A DNA stretch of 64,000 nucleotides, from the NCBI GenBank assembly GCA_017399005.1, contig JAFQEO010000009.1:80309-144308 (forward strand), in the 5' to 3' direction. The stretch comes from Peptococcaceae bacterium. Its GTDB lineage: Bacteria; Bacillota; Peptococcia; Peptococcales; Peptococcaceae. The first letter of the stretch is position 1. The number at the start of each line of letters is the position of its first letter. Made by a program: the position numbers and the translations under genes. Shown one piece after another: positions 44,012-51,938 of the stretch. Under the pieces are notes generated by a model. The model saw only the letters and a list, made by a program, of their open reading frames with translations, had not been told where the DNA came from and did no database searches.

Positions 44012-45298
44012 TTATGTCAGCTTCATGTTAGGCCAGCGGTTCTCCATCCACGTATCATCGTAACTGGTATCCAGAAATTCCTCAATGACATTCTGCGGTG
44101 CCGGATTTTCCTGCCGGTCGGTGTAGCGAATCATGGCCCCGGCAGTTAAGAGGCAGTCACAAAATAACACGACTACGATGGCCCAGGTGATACATTCACC
44201 TAATAGCGCTGGAATTTTTTCAATTGCCCGGCTCATAGGCGGATACAGGCCTTTCAGCCAGATAACCGCCAGCAGCCCCCATGCCACACAGTACGGCACA
44301 TTGGTTCGTCCGCCTATATTCAGCGGCATGTTGCTGTAATCCCAGAATACGGTGCCAAACACAATCTCACTCATAACGCTGCACATATATTCATAGCTGC
44401 CACCGATTAAAAAACCAGCTGTAAAAATCAGCAGAATGCTGCGGTCTTTCAGTCTCTGCAGTGCAACGGTAAGAATCACTGCTCCAAAACCCCATACAAC
44501 ACTGAATGTACCGTATAATAAACTGGAGCGATTCATCCAGAACCCGTCAATATGATGGCAATATACCATTTCAATCAGGGCGCCCAGAAACGAGGACACT
44601 AAAAACACCCACACAATTTTATCAAAGCACAGGCCTTCGGCAAATACATACCGTGGTTTGTTTAAATCCATCGGCTCCCGGATTCCCGGATATTCTTTCT
44701 GTAAACGCTTCCAGATGGCCACCGCTGCCCGGTCAAGCAAACGGATGGTGCGTTGCTGAAATATTTCCCCGGTATGCGCTATCCGTTTTGTACGAATGGT
44801 ATAAATAACACCGGCAAAATCCATCGCAGTCAGAACCAGAAGCACCGTAACCAGAAGCTTCAACAGCGTATCTGGAATCAGCAGCACCAGTGCCATAATT
44901 ACCGGATGCACCATAAGATATAACACCAGATACAAACCCGCCAGCAGAAGATGAAGCCCGATACTCTTGTTACTGTAAAAAATCAGCCGGTGTTCCCGCT
45001 CAAAGGCGTTATGCCGACTGACCACTTTTACAAAAAATTCCGACATCGTCCATACGGTTCCCAGCACCACAAAGCTCAGCACATACTGCAGCGGGATATT
45101 ATGCCGCAGTGTAGGCAGCGCCTCGATTAAAAGCACCGCCGCAATGCCGTAAGGCAATGCAAAAGGCAGATTCAGAAACCCACTGTTTACAAACCGCCTG
45201 TTTTTAATCGTGAAATATCCCATCTCTGCCGCCCAGCCGATAAATGAATACAACAGCAGATAAAATCCCAGTTCCGTCCACGAATAACTGACTGTCAT
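44012..45298 (-). CDS. CmpB-type putative ABC transporter permease, internally duplicated
   Basis: A 428-residue membrane protein with roughly ten hydrophobic segments. The two halves are related: YSFIGWAAEMGYFTIKNRRFVNSGFLNLPFALPYGIAAVLL (about 17-57) parallels SSFLGALIEMVYCHHIDGFWMNRSSLLYGTFSVVWGFGAVIL (about 226-267). FWDYSNMPLNIGGRTNVPYCVAWGLLA is a mark of the family annotated as CmpB putative ABC permeases. Function is not established. Its ATG overlaps the glycosyltransferase stop by 4 bp. Confidence 0.75.
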   Translation of the reverse strand: MTVSYSWTELGFYLLLYSFIGWAAEMGYFTIKNRRFVNSGFLNLPFALPYGIAAVLLIEALPTLRHNIPLQYVLSFVVLGTVWTMSEFFVKVVSRHNAFEREHRLIFYSNKSIGLHLLLAGLYLVLYLMVHPVIMALVLLIPDTLLKLLVTVLLVLTAMDFAGVIYTIRTKRIAHTGEIFQQRTIRLLDRAAVAIWKRLQKEYPGIREPMDLNKPRYVFAEGLCFDKIVWVFLVSSFLGALIEMVYCHHIDGFWMNRSSLLYGTFSVVWGFGAVILTVALQRLKDRSILLIFTAGFLIGGSYEYMCSVMSEIVFGTVFWDYSNMPLNIGGRTNVPYCVAWGLLAVIWLKGLYPPMSRAIEKIPALLGECITWAIVVVLFCDCLLTAGAMIRYTDRQENPAPQNVIEEFLDTSYDDTWMENRWPNMKLT

Positions 45299-46149
45299 CC
45301 AGTTTTCCTCCCGTCACCACACAGATTTTCCTTTTGAAGCAGCGCAACGGTTTCGTGATAAAATACATCCAGAATTCCGGCATATACATCATGCCACGGC
45401 TTGTTACGGCCAAAATAATGAATAATCACCGCATACTTCCGCACCCATTCCAGATCTACCCGGGTATTGCGCAAATCAGCATTGTGAGCTATCAGAGTAC
45501 GGTCGCTCAGATTATACACCATGCGTTCCAGAATCTTTACATGGTCGCCGTACAATGCCGTTAAAATGTCCTGATCCGGCAGAATCAGAATTTCTTTCTT
45601 GTCCTGCGCATAAGCCTGAATATCCTCCAGTTTCAGATGAATCCGCAGCTGCTCCAGATTCATCAGCAGAACACCGGTATTTACATAAGGCACATCATCG
45701 TCCACATCCACACCAAGCCGTATGCGATTCAGCCGGGTCAGATGTTCACCGGTATTGGTGCACGCCATAAACCAGTCATCGCCGAAGTCGCTTTCATATA
45801 AAGATTGTAACGAATTAATAACAATCGTGTCTACATCCAGATAGAGAATTCTGTCCAGATGTTCCGGCAAAAGCACCGGCGCTGCCAGCCGGTAGTAAAT
45901 CTGTTCCGGGTAACGCCTGGTAGTCGGGAACCCTTTAAACATATTCTCCGGTACCGGCACAAAATGATACTGCATCCCTTTCAGCCCTGTAGCCACAACC
46001 GCCATTTTATCTTCCGGTGTCAGGTCCGAATGCAGCACATACACCTCATATGATTCCGCTCCGCCTTTTTGTTCAATTGATTTTAAACAGCTCTGCAGCA
46101 GATGTACACAGCCTCTGTTAATGGAAAATAATAAATTCATAGTTTTCAT
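45295..46149 (-). CDS. Family 8 glycosyltransferase
   Basis: A 284-residue GT-A enzyme transferring a sugar from a nucleotide donor. The metal-binding DxD is D105-x-D107 in YLDVDTIV; YYRLAAPVLLPEHLDRILYLD, VPYVNTGVLLMNLEQLR, LPDQDILTALYGD and the C-terminal IHYFGRNKPW are standard GT8 features. The acceptor is probably a cell-surface glycan or lipid; no other glycan genes lie nearby. GGGGAGAG precedes the ATG. It forms an operon with the CmpB-type membrane protein. Confidence 0.88.
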   Translation of the reverse strand: MKTMNLLFSINRGCVHLLQSCLKSIEQKGGAESYEVYVLHSDLTPEDKMAVVATGLKGMQYHFVPVPENMFKGFPTTRRYPEQIYYRLAAPVLLPEHLDRILYLDVDTIVINSLQSLYESDFGDDWFMACTNTGEHLTRLNRIRLGVDVDDDVPYVNTGVLLMNLEQLRIHLKLEDIQAYAQDKKEILILPDQDILTALYGDHVKILERMVYNLSDRTLIAHNADLRNTRVDLEWVRKYAVIIHYFGRNKPWHDVYAGILDVFYHETVALLQKENLCGDGRKTG

Positions 46150-46403
46150 TCTGTCTCTCCCCGCATTCTCCGCTGATTCACAGCTTTGCTTCAGTATTAT
46201 TTTTCAGCATTATTTTATTGAGGATTATAGCAGATTTTTTCAGCCAGAAACGGAATGTCACGTTATCTTTGCGCAATCTAAAACTTCTGTTAAAGATTGT
46301 TACTTTTTCGACACAATCAGCTTCTCTCTCCGCGGGATTTTATAAACATAATTAATCTATGTGCAAAACAGAACAATATCATATTCTTTTTATGGAGTTC
46401 ATA
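46150..46403. other. Divergent intergenic region
   Basis: Gene-free DNA between the glycosyltransferase (minus) and the first efflux gene (plus). A -10 TATAAT (46224-46229, minus strand) is a possible glycosyltransferase promoter, without a clear -35. I see no riboswitch-like structure or operator palindrome. Confidence 0.3.
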
Positions 46404-46431
46404 TTGAAAATCATATTCTGAGTGCTATAAT
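46404..46431 (+). promoter_or_regulatory. Promoter of the first efflux gene
   Basis: -35 TTGAAA (46404-46409), 16-base spacer, perfect -10 TATAAT (46426-46431), about 80 bp before the start codon. Confidence 0.65.
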
Positions 46432-46509
46432 AATTAGGAAATAAAATAGTAAGCTATAGAAGAAAATGAATGAACATTATGGAACAAATAGAAAAGAGGG
46501 GATTATTCT

Positions 46510-47904
46510 ATGGCTTTTTCACTCGAGAAATTCGGTATGAACCGGAAAATGCTTCTTATTAACGGAATTATGCTGTTCGCGGCATTTATCACCATTTTAA
46601 ACCAGACACTGCTGACACCGGCTCTGCCAAGTATCATGCGGGATATGAACATCGATGCCGCCACCGCCCAGTGGCTCACCACCGGGTTTATGCTGGTAAA
46701 CGGCATTATGATTCCAATTACCGCCTATCTGATTGACCGTTTTACCACCCGTCAGCTGTTTTTTGTATCGATGGCGCTGTTTGCAGCCGGTACCGCACTG
46801 GCTGCTGTTTCCACCACCTTTCCGATGATTTTAGCCTCCCGTCTGCTGCAGGCAGCCGGTGCCGGTGTAATGATGCCAATGGGCCAGACAATTATGCTGT
46901 TAACGTTGCCTCGCCAGTACCGCGGCTTCGGCATGGGGCTGATCGGGCTTGTTATCGGGGTAGCTCCAGCTGTGGGGCCGGTTATCTCCGGGCTGGTAGT
47001 AGAAGCCTACGGCTGGCACATCTTATTTGCCGCTATGGTGCCTCTGACACTGTTAACCATTGTTATTGCTTATTTTTTCCTGGAAAACATGGGCGAATCC
47101 ACAAACATTACACTGGATATGCCATCGGTGGTATTATCCACACTGGGCTTTGGCGGCCTGCTGTACAGCTTTAGCGCATTAGGCTCCTCCGGCTTTACCG
47201 CTCTGGTTGCGGTAACACTGCTGATTGGTGTGGTTTCGCTGGTTCTGTTCATCCGCCGTCAGCTGCATATGGAAGAACCACTGCTGAAAGTGGATATTCT
47301 GAAAAACAGACGTTTTGCCTTATCCGTTATCTTAACCATGCTGGTACAGGCTGCTCTGAATATCGGCCCTGTTCTGAACCCGATTTATCTGCAGACCATT
47401 CGCGGCTTCGGCGCCAGTGTTTCCGGCTTTATTATGCTGCCGGCATCCATTGCCATGCTGATTATGAGCCCTGTCAGCGGCCGTTTATTCGATAAGTTCG
47501 GCCCGAGACGGCTGGCCATTCCGGGGCTGTTTCTGGCCGCTGTATTCACCATTCCAATGGTTCTGATGGACGAAAATACCTCGCTGTATTATCTGGCATT
47601 TGTCTATACCATTCGTACCATCGGGCTGTCGCTGGTAAATATGCCGTTAAACACATGGGGCTTAAATTCACTTTCCAATAAAGTTATGGCACACGGTACC
47701 GCCATCGGCAACACCTTCCGCCAGGTGGCCGGTTCTCTCGGCTGTGCGATTCTGATTACCGTTATGTCGATTGTTGTTGCAAACAGCACCGACCCTGCCA
47801 CCGTCGCATCGCAGATTCACGGTATCAATGTTGCTTATATGGGCGCTGCCGTAATGATGACTACCGCTTTTGTGCTGACCATTCTCTTTGTAAAAGAAGA
47901 CTGA
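46510..47904 (+). CDS. MFS efflux transporter, DHA2 type (copy 1)
   Basis: A 464-residue membrane transporter with about 14 hydrophobic segments, of the EmrB/QacA (DHA2) drug:proton antiporter group. Motifs are LNQTLLTPALPSIMRDMNIDAATAQWLTTGFMLVNG in segment 1-2, YLIDRFTTRQLFF, and the antiporter segment RLLQAAGAGVMMPMGQTIMLL. GAGGGGA precedes the ATG. The following gene encodes a paralog of identical length. No TetR/MarR regulator or EmrA-type partner lies nearby. Substrate unknown. Confidence 0.9.
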   Translation: MAFSLEKFGMNRKMLLINGIMLFAAFITILNQTLLTPALPSIMRDMNIDAATAQWLTTGFMLVNGIMIPITAYLIDRFTTRQLFFVSMALFAAGTALAAVSTTFPMILASRLLQAAGAGVMMPMGQTIMLLTLPRQYRGFGMGLIGLVIGVAPAVGPVISGLVVEAYGWHILFAAMVPLTLLTIVIAYFFLENMGESTNITLDMPSVVLSTLGFGGLLYSFSALGSSGFTALVAVTLLIGVVSLVLFIRRQLHMEEPLLKVDILKNRRFALSVILTMLVQAALNIGPVLNPIYLQTIRGFGASVSGFIMLPASIAMLIMSPVSGRLFDKFGPRRLAIPGLFLAAVFTIPMVLMDENTSLYYLAFVYTIRTIGLSLVNMPLNTWGLNSLSNKVMAHGTAIGNTFRQVAGSLGCAILITVMSIVVANSTDPATVASQIHGINVAYMGAAVMMTTAFVLTILFVKED

Positions 47905-47948
47905 TACTCACAACGAAACAAATCAGAAAACAAAATACTTCCTTATCA

Positions 47949-47986
47949 GGAGCTGTTTTCCGGTTCACGGGAAACAGCTCTTTTTT
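47949..47986 (+). terminator. Terminator after efflux copy 1
   Basis: AGGAGCTGTTT, CCG/CGG and AAACAGCTC followed by TTTTTT. It shows the two efflux genes are separate transcripts. Confidence 0.85.
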
Positions 47987-48032
47987 CTTCCGTTCTCTTT
48001 TCTTTTTTGTTCCTTTTTCTGTAAAAAATCAG

Positions 48033-48060
48033 TTGCAATCCGACTAATCCGTGCTATAAT
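48033..48060 (+). promoter_or_regulatory. Promoter of the second efflux gene
   Basis: -35 TTGCAA (48033-48038), 16-base spacer, perfect -10 TATAAT (48055-48060). Spacer length and the GTGCTATAAT around the -10 match those of copy 1, suggesting the promoter was duplicated too. Confidence 0.65.
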
Positions 48061-48166
48061 AAAATTTATGCAAATTTTACAGATTGCATTATTTATTCTT
48101 ACATTTCATTTAGTATGTAATAGACACCGCTGTATCACAGCAGATAATTTCAGGAAGGTGACCTTC

Positions 48167-49561
48167 ATGGCAAACGCTCTGGAACGAATGGGGCTAACAA
48201 AAAAAGTTATTATTATTAACGCTATTATGATTTTTGGCGGGTTTATCGGGATTTTAAACCAGACCCTGCTGACACCGGCACTGCCAAGCATTATGAAAGA
48301 AATGCAGATTGATGCTGCTACAGCGCAGTGGCTCACTACCGGCTACATGCTGGTAAACGGCATTATGGTGCCGATTACCGCTTTTTTAATTGACCGTTTT
48401 ACCACACGACGTTTATTTTTTGCCGCAATGGGGATTTTCTCTGTCGGTACCTTTACCGCAGCCATCTCTACTGATTTTTCCATCGTTTTGCTGGCCCGTG
48501 TGCTGCAGGCAGCCGGAGCCGGCATTATGATGCCAATGGGGCAGGTGCTGATGCTCTTAACCGTGCCAAAACAGTATCGCGGCACCGGTATGGGTATGAT
48601 TGGTATTGTAATGGGGGCTGCCCCTTGTATCGGTCCGGTTGTGGCCGGGGTGGTTATCGATGCCTTTAACTGGCATATGCTGTTCTTCGGGTTAACACCG
48701 CTGGCACTGCTCACCATTGTAATTGCCTACTTTTATCTGGATAACTTCGGTACTCCAAAAGAGGTGCAGCTGGATATCACATCGGTTGTGCTGTCTACCT
48801 TAGGGTTTGGCGGCCTGCTGTACGGCTTCAGCGTGATCGGCTCCAGCGGATTCAGCCCGGTTGTGGCGGCATCTCTGCTGGTAGGGACCATTGCACTGGC
48901 ACTGTTTATCCACCGTCAGCTGCATATGGAAAACCCACTGCTGAAAATGCATCTGCTGAAAAATCGCACCTTTGCTATTTCCGTAATGCTGGTTATGCTG
49001 GTAAATGCAGCCCTGATTGTGGGCGGTATCCTGATGCCGATTTATGTGCAGACCATCCGCGGGTTCAGCGCAACCATGTCATCACTGATTATGCTGCCGT
49101 CCGCTCTGGTTTCCGCCTTTATGAGCCCGATTAGCGGCCGCATGTTTGATAAATTCGGCGCCAGACGCCTGGCCATCCCGGGGCTTGTTATTATCATCAC
49201 CGCCTCCTTTATGCTGACCATGCTGACCGAAACCACACCACTGGCTTATGTGGGAGCCGTATACTGCTTCCGTATGCTGGGGCTGTCGTTAATCAATATG
49301 CCGTTAAACACCTGGGGCCTCAACTCGCTGGAAAACAGCGTTATGTCCCACGGTACCGCCATCGGCAACACCTTCCGAAATGTGGCATGTTCGCTGGGTA
49401 CCGCACTGCTGATTACCGTAATGTCGTTAACCATTGCCTTTGCACCAGACCCTGCATCCAACATGGCACAGATTTCCGGTATCAATAACGCCTACCTGGG
49501 CGGCACCATTATGATGGTAATTGCACTGGTACTGACCGTGATTTTTGTAAAAGAAAAATAA
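48167..49561 (+). CDS. MFS efflux transporter, DHA2 type (copy 2)
   Basis: A 464-residue paralog of the gene at 46510-47904, similar along its entire length (LNQTLLTPALPSIMKEMQIDAATAQWLTTGYMLVNG; MPLNTWGLNSLENSVMSHGTAIGNTFRNVA), clearly a tandem duplication. About 14 membrane segments. ATG 48167 has AGGAAGGTG upstream; 33 in-frame codons before it are leader. Residue differences in the segments may mean a different substrate. It likely exports a drug or toxic metabolite in exchange for protons. Confidence 0.9.
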   Translation: MANALERMGLTKKVIIINAIMIFGGFIGILNQTLLTPALPSIMKEMQIDAATAQWLTTGYMLVNGIMVPITAFLIDRFTTRRLFFAAMGIFSVGTFTAAISTDFSIVLLARVLQAAGAGIMMPMGQVLMLLTVPKQYRGTGMGMIGIVMGAAPCIGPVVAGVVIDAFNWHMLFFGLTPLALLTIVIAYFYLDNFGTPKEVQLDITSVVLSTLGFGGLLYGFSVIGSSGFSPVVAASLLVGTIALALFIHRQLHMENPLLKMHLLKNRTFAISVMLVMLVNAALIVGGILMPIYVQTIRGFSATMSSLIMLPSALVSAFMSPISGRMFDKFGARRLAIPGLVIIITASFMLTMLTETTPLAYVGAVYCFRMLGLSLINMPLNTWGLNSLENSVMSHGTAIGNTFRNVACSLGTALLITVMSLTIAFAPDPASNMAQISGINNAYLGGTIMMVIALVLTVIFVKEK

Positions 49562-49581
49562 AACCTTTTATTCATAAACAT

Positions 49582-49616
49582 CGCCGCTCCGGCTTCTGCC
49601 AGAGCGGCGTTTTTAT
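49582..49616 (+). terminator. Terminator after efflux copy 2
   Basis: CGCCGCTC pairs with GAGCGGCG around a 12-base loop, then TTTTT, 20 bp past the stop codon. Confidence 0.88.
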
Positions 49617-49653
49617 TGTAAAAAATTTACCTGTTCCATACCCTGTTTCCAAG

Positions 49654-49682
49654 TTGAGCTTTTAGCATAATTATGCTAAAAT
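49654..49682 (+). promoter_or_regulatory. Toxin-antitoxin promoter with a perfect 22-bp operator
   Basis: -35 TTGAGC (49654-49659), 17-base spacer, -10 TAAAAT (49677-49682). The spacer and part of the -10 form the perfect palindrome TTTTAGCATAA/TTATGCTAAAA (49660-49681), the expected operator for autoregulation by the antitoxin. Confidence 0.8.
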
Positions 49683-49708
49683 ATTAGTACATGAAGGGAG
49701 AGGATTTT

Positions 49709-49978
49709 ATGAATATGATTCGACCGGTTTCGGATTTAAGAAATAACTTCTCTGAGATTTCCAGAATTGTTCACGAAACAGCCCAGCCTGTATTTCTTAC
49801 AAAAAACGGTTACGGTGATATGGTGGTTTTGAGTATGGAAGCCTTTGAAGCATTGCAGTTTGAAAGCGAAGTATATCATAAACTGCAGGCTGCAGAACGG
49901 GAAGCAGAACTGACCAGTACCCGCTACTCCTCCAAAGATGTGCTAAAAGCCATGCGTGATGCAATTGGAGGCGAATAA
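49709..49978 (+). CDS. Phd/YefM family antitoxin
   Basis: An 89-residue antitoxin. Residues 1-55 are the Phd/YefM DNA-binding fold (IRPVSDLRNNFSEISRIVHETAQPVFLTKNGYGDMVVLSMEAFEAL); the charged remainder should wrap and block the toxin. The ATG at 49709 has GGGAGAGGA upstream; six in-frame codons earlier lack one. The stop codon is immediately followed by the toxin start, and the toxin ribosome site lies in its last codons. It should bind the palindrome at 49660-49681. Confidence 0.92.
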   Translation: MNMIRPVSDLRNNFSEISRIVHETAQPVFLTKNGYGDMVVLSMEAFEALQFESEVYHKLQAAEREAELTSTRYSSKDVLKAMRDAIGGE

Positions 49979-49979
49979 G

Positions 49980-50291
49980 GTGTACACGGTTCAATACCTT
50001 CCATCTGCTATGCAGGATTTAACGGAAATCGTTCATTATATCGCTCACGATTTGAATAATCCTGCGGCAGCCAGTCGTCTGGCAGAGGAATTTGTCACGG
50101 TTGCAGAAAAACTGGAACAGTTCCCCTATGCATTCCCGACCTATATACCACTTCGCCCTTTAAAAAAAGAATACCGGAAACTTCCGGTACAGAATTATAT
50201 TATGTTCTACTGGGTTAACGAAGCCGATAAAACGGTAACTATTGCCAGAGTTCTTTACAGCAGACGCAACTATACAAAAATATTAAAATAA
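49980..50291 (+). CDS. RelE/ParE family toxin
   Basis: A 103-residue toxin of the RelE/ParE superfamily. YTVQYLPSAMQDLTEIVHYIAHDLNNPAAASRLAEEF is typical of the ParE helices, and the C-terminal VARVLYSRRNYTKIL (here IARVLYSRRNY) is the strand carrying active or gyrase-binding residues. The start is GTG (49980-49982), eight bases after GGAGG, one base past the antitoxin stop codon. Whether it cuts mRNA (RelE) or inhibits gyrase (ParE) cannot be told; the fold details favour ParE. Confidence 0.9.
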   Translation: MYTVQYLPSAMQDLTEIVHYIAHDLNNPAAASRLAEEFVTVAEKLEQFPYAFPTYIPLRPLKKEYRKLPVQNYIMFYWVNEADKTVTIARVLYSRRNYTKILK

Positions 50292-50331
50292 TAATTTTTA
50301 CCAAATATAACTTTACCGCGAGGTGCTTTAC

Positions 50332-51858
50332 ATGAAAAAGAAAACCGATGCTCTCACGGGGGCTTCCGGAACTATGGGGTTTCAGGGGTTTCTGGAATTA
50401 TACAGCCGAAAAAACGAATTTAATATTGTACTTTTGCTTAGAGGCAGCCAGAAAAACCGTGACAGGTTTTCAAAGTATCTGTCAGATTCGGCGGTACGCA
50501 TTGTATGGGGTGATTTGAAAAACTATTCGGATGTGCTGGAGTTTGTAACAGGAGCCGATTATGTACTGCATGTTGGCGGGATGGTTTCCCCTGCTGCTGA
50601 TTATTACCCTGTTTCAACACTGGAAACCAATATCACAGCTGCACAGAATATTGTGGCAGCTGTAAAAGCGCAGCCTGAGCCGGATGCTGTTAAAGTTGTC
50701 TATATTGGAACGGTAGCGGAAACCGGTGACCGCAACCCGCCTGTTCACTGGGGCAGAACCGGTGACCCTATTAAAATCAGCGTGTACGACCATTACGCAA
50801 TCAGCAAGGTAAAAGCGGAAGCCATTTTTGCCGAGTCCGGCCTGAAATACTGGGTATCGTTGCGCCAGTCGGGCATTTTATATCCGGCTATCCTGAAAAA
50901 CATGGAGCCCATTATGTATCATGTGCCAATGAACGGGGTACTGGAATGGGCAACGGTAGAAGATTCCGGGCGGCTTTTAGCCAATGTATGCGGTGATGAC
51001 ATCCCGGATGAATTCTGGAGAAGATTTTATAATATTGGTTCCGGTGAAGAATATCGTCTTACCAACTACGAATTTGAAGACCTGATTCTCGGTACCCTTG
51101 GGCTGGGTTCGCCTAAAAAACTGTTTGACCCGCACTGGTTTACCACACAGAACTTCCACGGCCAGTGGTATTATGACGGCGATGTGTTAGAGCAGTATTG
51201 TCATTTCCGCGCCAACATTCCAGTGAAAGAATATTTTAAAAATATGATGAATCAGGTGGAGGCTTTTTACAAACTGGCCTTTCTTGCAAAACCCTGGGCT
51301 CCGATTTTAAAAAACGCATGGATGAAGAAAATTGCCCAGACAGAAGAATACGGCACCCTGTGGTGGGCAGAACACAACATCCCGGAACGAATGCATGCAT
51401 ATTACGGCAGTCTGGAGCAATTTAACAAACTGCCTCGCAGCTGGAATGCGTTCGATATTATCATTCCGGAAAAAAATACATCTTCCAGTGAAGTGATTTT
51501 ACTGGACCACGGCTATGATGAAAGTAAACCATTTGACTCACTTACCATTGAGGATTTACAAAAAGCCGCTGCGTTTCGGGGCGGAGAATGCCTGGCAGAA
51601 GAACTTACCGACATGTATACACCGGTAAAATGGAAAAGCGCAAGAGGCAACGAATTTGAAATGTCTCCGAATCTGGTGCTGCGCGGCGGGCACTGGTGCC
51701 CGGCGGAACTTCCATGGCCATGGGATTATGACACCGAGGCAAAACAGAACCCGTTCTTTGCACAGGTATGGTATCCGTTACATTCGAAAGACGAGCAGAA
51801 TGTATACGGCCCTGAAATTTTTGATCATTTCAAAGAGCCGGTAAAAGAACAGATATAA
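50332..51858 (+). CDS. Extended SDR (NAD-dependent epimerase/dehydratase) with a treble-clef-like C-terminal domain
   Basis: A 508-residue cytoplasmic enzyme. Residues 1-300 form an extended short-chain dehydrogenase fold with TGASGTMG (9-16) binding NAD(P) and active-site Y155-x3-K159. Residues 300-400 are of no family I know. Residues about 405-460 resemble a treble-clef zinc module (FRGGECL, W434, SPNLVLRGGHWCP) in which the usual Cys pairs and GH are changed (RGN at 438-440, CPAE at 456-459). ATG 50332 follows GAGGTG. It is monocistronic. The substrate is unknown. Confidence 0.75.
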   Translation: MKKKTDALTGASGTMGFQGFLELYSRKNEFNIVLLLRGSQKNRDRFSKYLSDSAVRIVWGDLKNYSDVLEFVTGADYVLHVGGMVSPAADYYPVSTLETNITAAQNIVAAVKAQPEPDAVKVVYIGTVAETGDRNPPVHWGRTGDPIKISVYDHYAISKVKAEAIFAESGLKYWVSLRQSGILYPAILKNMEPIMYHVPMNGVLEWATVEDSGRLLANVCGDDIPDEFWRRFYNIGSGEEYRLTNYEFEDLILGTLGLGSPKKLFDPHWFTTQNFHGQWYYDGDVLEQYCHFRANIPVKEYFKNMMNQVEAFYKLAFLAKPWAPILKNAWMKKIAQTEEYGTLWWAEHNIPERMHAYYGSLEQFNKLPRSWNAFDIIIPEKNTSSSEVILLDHGYDESKPFDSLTIEDLQKAAAFRGGECLAEELTDMYTPVKWKSARGNEFEMSPNLVLRGGHWCPAELPWPWDYDTEAKQNPFFAQVWYPLHSKDEQNVYGPEIFDHFKEPVKEQI

Positions 51859-51866
51859 AAATAAAC

Positions 51867-51915
51867 AAAAATGCTATGCAGAGAGTCACCTGTTACTCTA
51901 ATGCATAGCATTTTC
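51867..51915. terminator. Bidirectional terminator between the SDR and flavodoxin-like genes
   Basis: AAAATGCTATGCA pairs with TGCATAGCATTTT, with inner AGT/ACT pairing. It serves convergent genes on both strands. Confidence 0.88.
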
Positions 51916-51938
51916 TGTTTTATTGGCAGATTAATATT

